Positions 1 to 13,107 are shown, numbered from the stretch's first letter. The stretch is DNA of 64,000 bases from Bagarius yarrelli (GCA_005784505.1 VCAZ01000015.1:2464668-2528667); one strand, 5' to 3'. Program-made: numbers and translations. Notes: a model not told the origin generated them from the letters alone.

Positions 1-629
1 ACAGACACTTTCTCTCTGCCTCTCTCTCTCTCTCTGAGTTAGGAGTTAAGTGAGTTAATTTTAAGCCACACACAGTGTCTGTACAGTAAGAGTTCACTGA
101 TTGTGTCTATCTAAGCTGTGTGTGTCTACAGTTTTATCTGATTTTATTTTTACACTCTGTCCTGTATAGCTTCACTGTTAGTGAACGAAATCATGAGTAA
201 TTTAGGGTTAATATTCTACGTAATGAAATGGCACATTTCTTACTTACAGAATTACAAAGCAGTGGGACTTAATGTCAGTCCGAAAAGATGATCAAAGAAG
301 TTGAATAATGCTTAATCAATTGTCTATACGAGGGGAAATCATCAGGCAGCGTCATGACTAATTAATCGGGTTAATTAATCCGATACTAAGCGCAATGTAG
401 GACAATCAAACACACAAACAAAAGAGAAAGAGTCATATCTTATATATAAGGTCAGTGTAAATGTTGGAATATGGCAGAACGTATCAAAGTTAGTAATTAC
501 AAAAAACGAGAATAAATCCGATAACATTCCGATGGTAATCAGTGTAAAAACTATAATCACTTTAAGAGGCTTAAATTTCATCATTTGGAATACACTATAT
601 AACATGCAACACCAACTCACATCTAACAA

Positions 630-732
630 CTGAGCAGTTATAGTCAGGGTCGGGGCCTTGCGCAGTTGGCAATACTGGGAATTGAGCTCACAACTTTCTG
701 AGCAGCTTTGCAACATCTTAATCACTGCCCTT
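630..732 (-). repeat. tRNA-derived SINE fragment
   Basis: It reads, on the reverse strand, like the body of the SINE family seen intact at 62355-62517: the GAGCAG, AGGGCCTTG-like and GGGAATTGAGC (tRNA B-box region) blocks are in the same order. Both ends are eroded. Confidence 0.5.
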
Positions 733-831
733 TAGGTGATGCCAGGGTCAGCTGTAGATAGTGACAGTGATATACTTTATACAGTTATTTTTCATTAAAA
801 CACACAGTCATTGTTCAAGTATTATAATATG

Positions 832-1609
832 CAGTGTTGGAAAATAACTAGCTACATGTAACAGGGTTATGTAATTTAATTACATAATAAATGTAACAGT
901 AATTTGTTACAGTTACTAAGAGAAAATGATTAATTAAATTACAGTTGCTTATGAAAATGTTTAAGATTACAAATAGGGTTACATCTGAATATTTTCTTTA
1001 AAAACCTGGAATATGTTGAATAAGATTAATTTGTTGTTGCTTTGCCTGCATTTGAGTTGCATGATGCTTTCCGCTAAAGCCGCTTATTAATGCGCTGTTA
1101 TTCTGATGCATTCGATTGGTTCTCGTGTTTAAATTTGTATCACATCTGCCAATAAAATTAATTAGCTTAAAAGTTTTAGGCTACTACACACTGTCTGAGA
1201 GTTGCCACCATGGCGAGTGATATAAATTTATTTCAGTGCAAAATTTGTTTACCAGCTGTTAAAATGCTTTTAATATCAAAGGGTTCAATGTCGAACCCGA
1301 TAAAGCATCCGCAGGTATTTAACCTAGCTTTTCTTTTATTTTATAAAAGCATATCGTTTTTGTGCTTATTGTCAGTGTAGAGAAATAAAAACAGACCCTC
1401 TGGTTTGGAATGATATATTACTCGCTTCTGTATGAAAAAAAGTGAAGGAGAAGTTTAAGTCGAATTAGCTGCTATGTGGAAATAAACAGTTTAAAAATCA
1501 AATGTAGTTATTTACTCAACTTTTATATAAAGTTACACTACATATTACATTTTAAATAGGGTGATTTGTCATCTGTAACCAATTACATTTGCAAAGTAAC
1601 CCGACACTG
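832..1609 (+). mobile_element. hAT-type DNA transposon, internally deleted
   Basis: The terminal inverted repeats CAGTGTTGG and CCGACACTG bound a 778-bp element. The flanking octamers ATAATATG (left) and CTAATATG (right) agree at seven of eight positions, matching the 8-bp target-site duplication of the hAT superfamily. Subterminal sequence is rich in GTAAC/GTTAC motifs typical of fish hAT elements. The interior keeps a remnant of the first transposase exon (separate entry), but most of the transposase is missing, so the copy is non-autonomous. Confidence 0.75.
1210..1380 (+). pseudogene. hAT transposase first-exon remnant with BED-type zinc finger
   Basis: A 56-codon open frame starts at an ATG in a good Kozak context (GCCACCATGG). 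Its first part contains Phe-Gln-Cys-Lys-Ile-Cys-Leu-Pro and then Ser-Lys ... Ser-Asn-Pro-Ile-Lys-His, the spacing of the N-terminal BED zinc finger of hAT transposases (CxxC then a Lys-His helix). A donor-like CAG|GTATTT follows the His codon at 1315, so the true exon probably ended there and the rest of the frame is intronic. No catalytic domain follows. It lies inside the element bounded by inverted repeats at 832-1609. Confidence 0.6.
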
Positions 1610-4472
1610 CTAATATGATCACACACGCGTCTTAAAACTTATAGCTGAATTTGTTAACTGTGAAGTTGACAGTTGTCATTTGATTTAATTGAAATAGCAA
1701 GTATACAGAAAAACCATATCTCCTCTCCCTTATCTGAAATTCTACACTGTACAACTAACACAGCTCTTGTTCTTTTCTGCCCTTTGGCACGTCCATAATG
1801 GACCTGTGGTTAAAATGCTGTTGCTTTTATGAAAAGCTTTTCCTCCATTTTCAGGCAACAGACTCAGCTTAGGGAGCACTAACTGGAACACAGCCCAGTC
1901 TCTTACACTGACCGGGCCAAGATATGAGGTTAAAATTTGGAAAAGTTTCTGTGATGTCCCCAACAAGGATGTGGACATCGGACAGTTTGATCTTCTTCTT
2001 CCTACTAAAAAAAAAACAAAAGAAAAACACAGCTTTTATTTAATAAAACTAGAATAGCCTTCTGGTTACTGGTTAGGGGTAGTTGTAGAATAGTATTAAT
2101 AAACTGAATTTATAATGATAATGATCAGTGATATCAGTGTGTGTATGTGTGTTTATGTGTGTGTCTCCTGGCCTCTGGGATTGACAGTGGACTGTGCTGG
2201 TTGTTGTGTGTCCAAGCTTGCCGCAGCTCTTTTGTCGATTTATTGACTCCGTCGCAGAGTAAGAGACACACTTCTCTGAGAAGAATGGAGGCAGGTGTTT
2301 GTCATAGCAGACAGTGGAGGAGGGATACGTTTTATCATGTATAGTTTAGATTTATTAATTTTTCCCTTCTACCATCTTTCTCTTTGGCTCTCCAGTCTCT
2401 CTCAGGTGGCGAAGAGACGGAGAGCTTACAGCTAATCCAACATATGTGTGTGTGTGTGTGTGTGTGTGTGTCTGTAAAATGTATGAAATCTCTATTTATT
2501 AAACAAGGCTCTGATCACAAGGAGGTTAGTTGTGAAAGGGTAGAAATAGTTCAGGACCCCCTGCTCTATGTTAACACTCATCCACTCCGTTTAGAGCAGC
2601 GTACCAGACACAAAGCTGGTCTCAAGCCAACTCTGAAAGGCAGCTCCATTTTGCCCCCAACAAATGATTAGCTGAATGAGTGGCTCTTTGACAAGATGAT
2701 TGCATTGGAGTGTAAATAATAAAAGTGATTAGAGATGTGTATTAGATGTGTATTAGCTCTTTTGCAGGATTTGGTTATTCTGTATTATTTCAGTTGGGAA
2801 AACTGAGATAACAAGAATTCTTTTTTATCTCAGTTGATTAGTAGGTGGAGCAAATTGCCTCGGTTTGACGCTAAAAAAAGTTACACCTGGCTTTTAGAGC
2901 ATGGGGCAAGAAAAAAAGAGAAAAAGGCAGATGTGAGCGTGTTAATCATGTGACATTCTTTGCAGACAGGCTGTGGTAAACAGGCCTAGAAAGCATGAAA
3001 CTGACAAGTTAGGAGGATAAGGAAGGAGAGCCCAGGAGAGAGAGAGACAGGGTGGAGGGAGGGTGGCAACACTCCTGGCATTAATCTTCCAAAAGGCATA
3101 GGAGATTAGAGTAGTGTAAGAGCATACACAAACACACTTCCATCCTGACCCAGTCCACACTTTTGACCCTGCATTGCCTGTGCTCTCGTAATCCAAGGCT
3201 TTCATACACACACATTCACGCAAACACTCTTTTTTTCTCTCTCTTTTTTTCTATTTCTCTCTTTCAAAACATCGTCATAGTAACAGACAATTTTATAGTC
3301 AAACTTACCCCTTTTGGTTTCGAAAGGCACCACCAGCACCCCTCATTTTCGCACACGTGTGCAACCACACACAGTTGCACAGATTTAATCTGAGGTTAAT
3401 CACACAAAGTGTGTGTTGGGACCGCAACATGAACCTGATAAAGATGCTGTGCTGATAAAACACAGATTTTAATCAGACGGCACAGGGGAATGGTGTGTGT
3501 AAGATGTTGAGTGGAGATAAGCATTACAGCATGACTCACACACACAGGACCAAGTCTGAGTGAAGAACTCGTGAGTTTTTAAATGTTAGAATGCAAAAGG
3601 GCTAATGACGGTAATAAACTCCTGTACTGTGTCAGCTCTGTGTAGTTAAAGTGTTTTTCTTGTTCCTGTGTGCATAATGAACTTAATGACTATATATTTA
3701 CTGTATATAGGGAAAGAGAGAGAGAAAGAGAGAGAAAGAGCACTAAAAGGGGTTTATGTGAAGAGCTTCTGTAAGGGAGTAATTTTAGTGTGTTTTATTT
3801 GTGCTTTAAGTGAGTCGTTTAGCTAAAAGATGGCTGTGTCATTAAGCTGTAAGATAGCCACTCGCTTTAGCTTGCTCAGCACACATAGTGCTCAAGTGCA
3901 ATTTCTTCTAAGCCCAGAAGGGGGCATTCCTTTTTTCCCATTTAAATTAATTACGGCAGATTAATATCAGCACAGTTTAGCCTGTTACGCAGCATTTACT
4001 CACTAAACACAGAAACAGGACGCTGTAATCCAATCTAACACTGCCCTACACCTTGCACTGCTGACGAATGATGATAAAGGATGTAGATAAGATCCAGCCC
4101 TCTGGACTGAGCCAGTGTTTTCAATAGTCTAATAGACCAGGGCGATGTCAATGAGTCCCCTGCTCCTGTCCCATTCACAATCGTAAATAAGTAATGCTGT
4201 AAACGTCCTCGGGGAAGGCAGTGTGGGGACGGATGGTTTCACTGCCACTCTCCGCTCGCAACCTGGTTTGCATTACATGAGGCTGAATTCCTCTGAGATG
4301 ACACTCATCTGAAGGCACTTTAGTGGGCTCGCTGAGTCAGCACTCCACCGCGCCGATGAGATTACTCCCGCCACTGACAGCAAGTTACAAGAACAGGCAA
4401 AGGTTCCCTCTCCGTCACTGTCTCTCTCTTTCTCGATCTCTCTCTTTCTCTCGCCTTACCTTCTCTATGTCT

Positions 4473-4530
4473 GATGGATGGATGGATGGATGGATGGATA
4501 GGTACATAGATAGATAGATAGATAGATAGA
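4473..4530 (+). repeat. GGAT/GATA tetranucleotide microsatellite
   Basis: A run of GGAT units changes into ATAG units, in the nfia last intron. Confidence 0.9.
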
Positions 4531-6754
4531 TATTTTATTGCAGAGCAATAAACAAAATAAAAAAAGCCAGAAAAAGAATAATAACAATGATGATAGATAA
4601 AAAAAATCCTTTCTTTTTTCTATCACTCCTTCATTATACTATGTTAGAAGACCCTGACCTTTATCTAGTCTTGCTCAGTCTACACAGGCACTGCTGGAGG
4701 TGAGTGGGAGGTCTGCTGTGGCAGGTCATAGAGTGTTTTGAAGCGAGCAGACGATAATAGAAGATGGGGTGAGAAAGAGTATCGAGGGACAGTGGTTTCG
4801 GGTCCAGCAGTGTGGTGCGGTGGAGCAGATGGTGGGAAAGGAGAAAGCCTGTAATTATAAAGCTACAGCAAGGCAGCTCCTGTTTCTCTTTAGTCTGTGT
4901 TGAGAATACAGGCAAAGCCGAGGAACTGTGGTTTGTATACTTGTCTCTCTCTCTTTTCAGTGAAAACTCCAGGCGACCATAGACAGTGTTAGGCGTGTAA
5001 TCCAGCTCAGTGTTTTTGTTGGTTATATAATGGAATAGTGTTGTATATAAGAACTGAATACTTCCCTCTGCTCCATTTAGCATTCTGTCATTTACTGTCA
5101 TACAATAGTTTGCAACACAACCAAATCCGGACTTAGTCTGCGATTTTAATAGTCTTTAGTGATTGTTGAGACTGTACAAACATGACCCTCTGTAGGATCT
5201 CAGCTATCCTAATGTCAGGCGCTACGATAGTCTTTACATCATCAATCTGTGACATAAAGAATAAAATGTAAACATCTGCGTACTCTTGCTAAAAAGTCGT
5301 TAATCTTTCTCAATAAGTCTTTCTTCTTGTCGTCCTGTCCTCTGGACTCTTATTGACTTTTTTCCAAGGTAATTTAAAGTTGTCGTGCTAAGTGCGTAAT
5401 CAGATTCCGCGCTTTAAAAGTTGTTGTAGGAGAAATAGTATATATGAAATCTTCTGATACTGAGAGAATCTTAAGAAAAAAAAAAGATTGCAATGACCAT
5501 TAATTAACCCGACTTTAGTGTTTTACTTCACTAATACTATTGTAGCTGTAAATTCCCACAGCCATGCTAAAAAAAATTTAAAGCAAGGAAGTAAGTGAGG
5601 GAGGTTATTTTAGCCTCCAGGGACCCAAGGAAAAAAACGTCATTAATTTTTATTGTCTCATGGGATTTTCTAATTCTTCCAGGCTTGAAAACATTTTACG
5701 ATTCAGAGTTATTTCATTTTATTGGTATTTTTAATTGTGCAGCATGTCCACTGTAGTGGATCATTTGACCAGTTTAGTGTGTGAGTTTAGTCCGGTGTCT
5801 GTTCTTTTGGATGCGGTGTAATAATTAGTTCCTAGAGTTCCAGCTAATTGAATGACATTACTAGAACAGCAGAAATTAATAGAATATGGTTAAAAATATG
5901 AAAAAAAAAATTTATGAAAACACTACAGCGAACACAATTTAGTGGGCGGAGCCTGAGAAGGAGAGACAGAATCTATGCATGTTCGCATGTTCTAAAATCA
6001 AATCTGGATATGATGGTTAGGTGTTCTGATTTTTGTCTATGGTGTGTTTATATTGATTGCTGTTCTGAGGCAATATGATGATAGGTATGTCATTATTTTC
6101 TGATGGCCCAAATTAGGTGTATGAAAGTGCAGACAAAAAAAAACAGCCATAAACTAAAAGCCGTAAACTTTTTAAAACTGGTCTTAGGTCAGCAAAATAA
6201 TGTATTACAGCCGCACACATGGAAGGCATCAAGTGAATGTGGGATGTTGGATGGAGAAGGGGGTGGGGGGGCTGGTTAAAGGGGAAGCGAGGAGCGTGGG
6301 GTGGGGTTGCGGGGAGAGGCGTAGCAGCACAGCATTCCTGTGGCTGGGATACACACCACACCACACACTGCACTGCACATGTGGCCATGAGATTCACTCT
6401 CACTTCTGCTCCCACACACTCTCTCCTAATCGCAACAAGATGCCTGATCTGCTACCACAGAGCAAACGAGCAAGCGAGAGAGCGCGCGAGAGAGAGAGGA
6501 GAGAAAGAGAGAGAGGCACAGACCGTGGACTTGTATGCATGTTAAACCAATTAAGTTGTACAACTACAGTGTAGCTTGCTCTACCACAGTGTCTTTTGTG
6601 GGAATGTCTTTTACAAGTTAAACGATGGCACTTGGTGGATTTAAATGTGCTTCTGTGTTTTAACTTTGATACTGTTTGAAATGTGGGACTTAGAAAGAGA
6701 CAGACTAATCTCATCATAATGAGACAGCAGATAAACTGTACACCATTTACACAT

Positions 6755-6761
<7 letters not shown>

Positions 6762-6785
<24 letters not shown>

Positions 6786-6926
6786 ACTTTTAATCTGTCC
6801 CTCCCTCAGTCTCTCTCTCTCTCTTTCTTTTAATCTGTCCCTCCCACAATCTCTCTCTCTCTTTCTCTCTCTCTGTATTTCTGTCTCTCTTTTTCTCTCT
6901 CTATCTCTCTCTCTCTCATTTTCCTA
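6762..6926 (+). repeat. CT-rich microsatellite cluster
   Basis: Several CT dinucleotide runs are separated by a repeated TTTAATCTGTCCCTCCC-like unit, showing that the array grew by duplicating a compound unit. Confidence 0.8.
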
Positions 6927-7650
6927 CACAACTGCAGACTAAATCCTACCTGTCAGCACAGCACACAGCAGTGTAACACTACCCCACTGTCCACACACTT
7001 ACGAAGGATATACAGGAGACAACCTCATATGCTTATTCAGACCCTCGCTTTCTCTTTTTTCCAAACACTCCAAATCTCCAAAAAGTCTTCTCAGGACAAG
7101 AAAAAGAAGAAAAGTCTTAGAAAAAGTGGGAGGGACTTAATGGAAGAAAAGCTTAAACACAGAGGTAGACAAAGACATAAGAAAGCTGCAGTGAGCCTAA
7201 GAAAAAAGTCCCTAGTCAGCAATTTCTATTGATTAAAAACGAACTTCACAGTTTCTCCACTGCGCTCATGGCCAGACACAAGTTAAAAATCTATGTGGTG
7301 CAAATGTGTGTTTATGTTAGGGAGGGGTCTTTACAGAACCATTAAAGACATTAAAGCAGCATTTGGCTCACATTTTATTAAATGTTTTGTGTCAAGAATG
7401 TGCTTTTTGTATTCAGTGCCAGCGTTGGACAAACAAAAAAATTTGTTTAATGTATTCGAACTCTTTAAGAACATAGAGTATGATAAGTATAAAATATGCA
7501 ATATGTATTTAATACTAAGTACTACAGTGCAACATAGTGTTAATATTAAAAAGAGTGTTATTATATACTTCTAGAATCATTTATAATACAGCTTTACCAA
7601 AACAAGAAAAAGTGGAAAAACATAAAGAAGTTGTTAAATATGGATAACTG

Positions 7651-7665
7651 GTTGTCCATGGCAAC
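7651..7665. promoter_or_regulatory. X-box-like (RFX) palindrome
   Basis: The imperfect palindrome GTTGTCCATGGCAAC has half sites GTTGTC and GGCAAC separated by three bases, the layout of an RFX-family X-box. It sits in the nfia last intron. Function is inferred only; a single motif can arise by chance. Confidence 0.3.
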
Positions 7666-8719
7666 GAGACATGATATAACACCAAATTGAACTTGAACTT
7701 GAAGGATAGGGAGGGGGATTGAGAAAAGGAGGGCAGGGGGATTAGAAGGGGGGGGGATCAGGGAGGAGGAGGGAGGATACTTTGCTCACTCTCTGGAAAC
7801 ATGAACAATAGAGCAAAGCGATCAATAAGCCCATTTCACTGAAGGATTCGAGAGAGCAGAAAGCTGGACACTAAACTCCACTAGTGCTGGTGGAACAGGT
7901 TACTTCCTGCTTCTACAGAGGAGTCTGACTGAAGGAGCTCAGGGCAAAAAGCAAAACCGAACAGAGGAGAAAATGAACAGCAAATGGGGAAATGAATGTG
8001 GTGGAGAAAGGAAAGAAAATAAACAGATGCGATTAAAAAAGACGGGAATAGTTGCAGACACAAATATAGAGGAGAGAAGAGGGGAGGAGAGAAAAGAAAA
8101 GGAAAGAGAAGAGAAGGGTTTAAGAAGAAAAGGGTTTGAGAAGAAAGTGAGATAAAAACAGAGGAGATGATAAAAGATCGGAACAAGGAAGTAAGAGATG
8201 GATGAAAATAAAATAAGGACCAGCAAAATGGAAAGAAATTGAAACAAAACAGAAAATCAAGTAATTTGAGAAATGAAAATGGAATGAAAGTAAAACTAAA
8301 AAAGGACAGTAAAGAAAAGAGATGAGGAATAGCTGGATAAAAAGCATGAGCATAATCAAGTAAATTAAGAAAGAAACATTCCAGAGTCCTATGTAAACCA
8401 TTTGGCCACTTAAACACATTACATAAGACGAGCATTATGGTCTGTAATAATTACAGAACCTGTTTACAGAACCTGTAATCTGATAAAAATTCATCTTAAA
8501 AACTTATTGAAGGGGACAATCAGAAGCCTGCTAGTTGCCAGTGTAGCGCGACTCGTATGACACAAGAGGTTGTCAGGGTGAGTGAACAGTTACACATTCC
8601 AGACTGTTGTAAAACACTACTGAAGATGAAGTCCTGTTTTAACATCTATTCTTTTCTTTGCCAGGTAAATTTTATTGGTATTTGTTCTGACACTGGCTTT
8701 TCTCTCTCTCCATGCACAG

Positions 8720-8734
8720 TGGTACCTGGGCTAG
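8720..8734 (+). CDS. nfia: nfia terminal coding exon (partial gene, C-terminus WYLG-stop)
   Basis: Seen: a CT-rich tract and CACAG acceptor ending at 8719 are followed by codons for Trp-Tyr-Leu-Gly and a TAG stop. Known: SWYLG is the C-terminus of several vertebrate nuclear factor I isoforms. In mammalian NFIA the same exon can also be entered in another frame that begins Gly-Thr-Trp-Ala, and those residues are present here one base later. NFIA is a CTF/NFI transcription factor that binds TTGGC palindromes and acts in gliogenesis and in renal and haematopoietic development. All of its DNA-binding domain lies upstream of the window. The assignment is supported by synteny, because tm2d1 and patj follow in the human order and orientation. 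With only four codons plus synteny as evidence, another NFI paralogue is not excluded, but the neighbours argue for nfia. Confidence 0.72.
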   Translation, partial: WYLG

Positions 8735-10312
8735 GGACATCAGATTCAGACCGGCCTCTCCTGAGCTCAAACGCTTCTCCCTGCCTTCCCTGAGTGTGAC
8801 CTTCTCTGACCTTCGGTGTGACGCGCCAGGATCTGCCCGCTGTCCCCGAAACACCCACAGACCCAGCAGCATGGCTACAGCAGAACCGAGAACAAATCCA
8901 AACAAAAATCCAGAGACTCCACACGCTTACAATCAACATACTCAGTATCTGTATATCCCATATATATATATTCCTCCAGATGTATGGTTTCTATTCTTAT
9001 GTTCATATATACTAACTGCCCAGCTCTGCTCTCTTCAGGAGATCTTTTGGGCTTGAAAATGGAGAAATCTGATTCACTTGGAAACTTGCATGATTTTTTT
9101 TTGTTCAACCAGATGTGATACAATCAAAGAGCTTCCTTCAGTCCGTGACTGTTCCCAGTCTCACTGAGAGATGAATATCTTATCACTAAAACATGAATCT
9201 GTGCAGTTTCACGTATCGGCTATTTGATTCGATCATCCCGGGACTGGCGCTCCCTGTGCCCCTTCCCCCCTCTTGTGTTTGGCAGGATCTGGTGCATCTG
9301 GCAGTTCTGCTTGTGGACTCCTTACAGAGGTTTTACATGGATCAGATATTTCACCAGCTGAAACCTCTCTCTTGACTCAGTAGCCTGCTCTGACCAAAAC
9401 TGTTCATCCCTATCTTCACCACCGAGACCTTCAGCGCCAAGCCCACGGCCCGACAGACTTCATGTGCCGGGAATTGGCAACTAAGAGAAAAAAATTCCCC
9501 TGGTTTGTGTCTCGGGGCAGGAAGTGAGAAGATGGTGATGATTGATATGAGCTCAGAAGGCTGTAAAGTGAAGAATTAATATGGGAGATTTTTTTTTAAA
9601 AAAGAGAAATCGTCTCCCGATTGTCTTGGAGACGCGTTTATATTTAGTTTTATGTGTTTTTAAGTCATTTCAGTTGTTTCTAATACACCCCGGTCTGCTA
9701 TTAGAGAGAACAGGCGGCTAGAAAAGCTGAGCTTCCATTCATTAACAAGACATAAGACAACCAGAGGGGAGGGAAATTTGAATGGAGGAAAGTGCAATTT
9801 TGTTGGAAAGCTGTCAGATTGTTAAATATCTTTTGTAAGATAGATCATTGCAGTGATTGTCGAAAAGTATATCTCTCTCTATATTTTTCTTCCTAGTCCA
9901 TTCACACCTCTGGGACTCTAAAATATCGGGGTACAAAATAGATCATATAGCCTAGTGAGAAATAGAGGGAGCTGTTTGTGCTTGTTATTATTATTATTAT
10001 TATTATTATTTTTTTAATTGTTTCGTTCATCTTTGTAAATTTTGTTCGTATTGTAGAACAAATATCCCTTTAACAAAATTCAAACAATCAGTTCGAAACA
10101 TTTCAACAACATCATCATCCACACATTGACATCAGGCTGCTGTGTAAGTTGGTTTCCCGAAACGCTGATTAACTTCTTTTAATGAAGCACATGATGTAGG
10201 AGCAGTAGCTGGTCTGGATTTCTCATCATTGCAATGTAACGTAAGAAAGATTTCAGCAGTTTGGTGAGGAAAGCTCGCGGAATAGGAACACTAATCTCTG
10301 TGCTCAGTTTTA

Positions 10313-10314
<2 letters not shown>

Positions 10315-10383
<69 letters not shown>
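10315..10383 (+). repeat. TA dinucleotide microsatellite in nfia 3' UTR
   Basis: About 34 uninterrupted TA units lie inside the inferred nfia 3' UTR. In RNA this would be a self-complementary UA tract. Confidence 0.95.
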
Positions 10384-10386
<3 letters not shown>

Positions 10387-13101
10387 TATTTTTTTGGATG
10401 TTTTACATGAACAGATCCTAGCACTCACTCTTAACCTTTTCTACATTCAGTATGGTCCGCATTCTTCTTAAACTGAAAGCTCTTGTGCCTGTTCTGTGAC
10501 CGCAGACTGGTAGGCAATGTCAGAGTGACAAAAGGGCAGGAAAAAAAAAAAAACTTCCTTAACATTTATAAAAGTATTATGCGAAAAAAAAAAAACGGAG
10601 GAAAAACAAAATGTGAAGATCGAACAAACACGACTGCAACCGCGGAGCGAAGCCTTTCTTATATTCATTTGCTTCGCATGCGATTTTATTCTTAAGTTGG
10701 CTTTTCAGTTTGTGTTTCCTACTTATAATAAGTACACTTAACGCCTGACTCATTTGACTGTCAATCAAATCTCAAAAAAGTAAGAAAAAATTTTTTTTGC
10801 ATGTTCTAGTGTTAGTGACAAATTTTACATAGATTATGTAGAGTTAAAGTAGTGTGAATAAAGACACGATATCGTAATCCCAACTCCAGGCACTTGCCAA
10901 ATTGAGTACTTTTGTTTGGCCCCTTAATCCTAGGGTATTTTAACTGCTGTCCTTACAATCAACCAGCCACCACATCCTTGTGATTCTCCTTAGCGTCTCA
11001 TTCCTGCTCTCTATATATCGTCCCTCCCTCCTTTGTGGCTTTTTTAAACAATCATTTTTACTTTTTTCCTGCAAAAGCAATTCAGTTTCTTCTTTTAGAT
11101 TGCAAAACAATTGTCCCTCATCGATGTGCCTTGAGTGTTGGTTTAGTCCTGAGTTGATTCAGTGCTTTTCACTTCCTGGATGGTTTTCGCTCGGTGCTGC
11201 TGTTCCGCAGGGAATCAGAGAGTGAAGCAGATTATAGGAAGCAGGGTGTGTGAGCCCAGCTCTCGTGATACAGCATCCTAAGTCTTGTACTAAAGTGTTA
11301 ATCATGTGGAGGCCCTTGTTAGTCATGAGGTAAATAGGAAAAAAGACGTTCATTAGTGTCACTTTTTTTTATAGTTTGGACTCCCAGGCCCTCGCTAGTG
11401 TATTAATATTTATAACTGTTGCTGCAATTATTTTGATTTTTTTTTTTTTTTTTTTAATCTTCCTGTTTTTGTTTTCAGAACAGTAAAATGATAAAAAAAA
11501 AAAAAAAAACAAAAAAAACAATAACGGATTAATTAACTAATATGCAATATTTGCTTGCACTCATTTAAGTTTTTTTCTTTCATTTTTTAACATAGTTAGT
11601 GTTGCACTTGGTTGACTGGTTGGCAGATTTGTTTTATTTAAAAACCAGTCGTGTTTTCTTCTTTCTTTGCGCTTATTTTTGTTCTGATTGAAACTTTAAC
11701 ATATTTAGGCTTCCTCTTTCTTTTTCTTTCGGTCACAAGCGAGCCTTAAAACAATGAAACTATTTCTCCAATACAATGATGTTGATCATTCATTTAAGTA
11801 CCTGTATTTAAGCATTAAAGAAATTTTAAAAACACCCATTTTATGACATGTTGATCTTCCATAATAACCTGTTTTCTGTCTATTCCATGTATATCGTTTA
11901 TCAAGAGAAATTTTCTAATGTCTCATCTGGCGTTGTAGTGGTCAAACGTATGTGTGGATTGTGTGCGCTTTGTTTTCCTTTTTTTCTATTATTTTTTATT
12001 AGTGTGTCAGGATTTTTATTTTATTGTTCTTTGCCTACCCTGTAGTAACGAGTTGGGCATTATTTCCTTAATTATCTGCACTAAATATGAAAGTAAGACA
12101 GTTCTGAGGATTAAAAAAACCAACTAAAACTGCTTCCATGGCTTAAAAAAAGCAAAGGGAATAAAATATTGATTGCACGAAGGTTTTTTTTTTTTTTGTC
12201 ACAGACTCTTAGTTTAGTAAAAGCAGCCTAGCGTCTAATCAGCAGGATATCTGGCTGTGTGTGTACCATAACGACAAAATTGCACCCTTTTTAAAGAAAG
12301 ACAAAAAAGAGAAAAAGATTATTGAAGCAATAGCTTGGGCAGTTTGTTTTGTTTTTGTGTGATTTTAGTTCATGTCATGTTTGTTTCCTTTTTTCGGAGG
12401 GGGCGGTTACAAACAGAGTTCTGACGAGAAAACGAACAAGTGGAATTGAAATGGAGACGAGCGCTAGGACTAGCATGTTGCTAAGTATGGGAGATCTGTT
12501 GTTTGTATATTGTATAGTTTTATTAATTACACTGATTTTAAAGCTGCCCTATTTTATAATGCAGGACTTTTGTAACCTTGATTAAATGAGGAAAAAATAG
12601 TGTTGTGAATTTTTGCATTGTTTGTATTAAGGCCACATCAGTAGAACTGTATTTCTTTTCCCCGTTTGGTTTGTTCTCTGGGAGACTGGATTTAAGTTAA
12701 AAACTTTCCTGTTTTCTGCTTTATCATTGATTTTCTTTCGCTTTTTCCTTTTTTTTTTGTATGTATGTATTTAAAGACATGTTTTTGTTTCTTTCTTTCT
12801 TTCTTTGGATGGTATAGAGTATTTCCTATACTTGAAAAGTATATGGTATTGAGGTGAAAGCCCCATTGTAAATGGATGTTACAAGTGTGCTTGCTGTATG
12901 TTTTGAAGGGTTTTGTTGTTGCAACAGTGTTGATGAAGCTAAATTTAAGTCACTCTGAGGATGTTGGTAAGAAATAAGAGCGTTTTTATCCATTTAAAAA
13001 AAATTAGTTTTAGGCAGAAGACAATGACATAGACAGCCAAAGGATGCCACTATTATAAATGCATCTAGGCATCTTTTTGTGTTCACCATTCCATGCAGGA
13101 A

Positions 13102-13107
13102 AATAAA
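13102..13107 (+). terminator. nfia: candidate distal nfia polyadenylation signal
   Basis: An AATAAA hexamer is followed about 25-35 bases later by a T-rich stretch, the usual layout of a vertebrate cleavage site. It is the last such signal before repeat-laden intergenic sequence. Upstream alternatives are at 10858 and 12162. Confidence 0.45.

Larger units (their letters stand above)
1..8719 (+). other. nfia: nfia last intron (3' part)
   Basis: This stretch precedes the terminal nfia exon and ends in a polypyrimidine tract with acceptor AG at 8718-8719, so it is read as the 3' part of the last intron. I found no coding exon in it: open frames here are short, low-complexity or purine/pyrimidine biased, and none resembles nuclear factor I. 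It holds a SINE fragment, an internally deleted hAT element with a BED-finger exon, GGAT/GATA and CT microsatellites, and a purine-rich tract near 7700-8400. The intron's 5' end lies outside the window. Confidence 0.65.

Noticed and set aside
4661..5101. 146-codon open frame on the minus strand
   Set aside because: No recognisable domain, lies in the nfia intron, and composition (Leu/Ser/His-rich) fits chance reading of pyrimidine-rich sequence.
7881..8435. 184-codon Phe/Ser/Leu-rich open frame on the minus strand
   Set aside because: It is the complement of a purine-rich tract; overlapping frames of the same strand are equally open, so it reflects composition and not coding.
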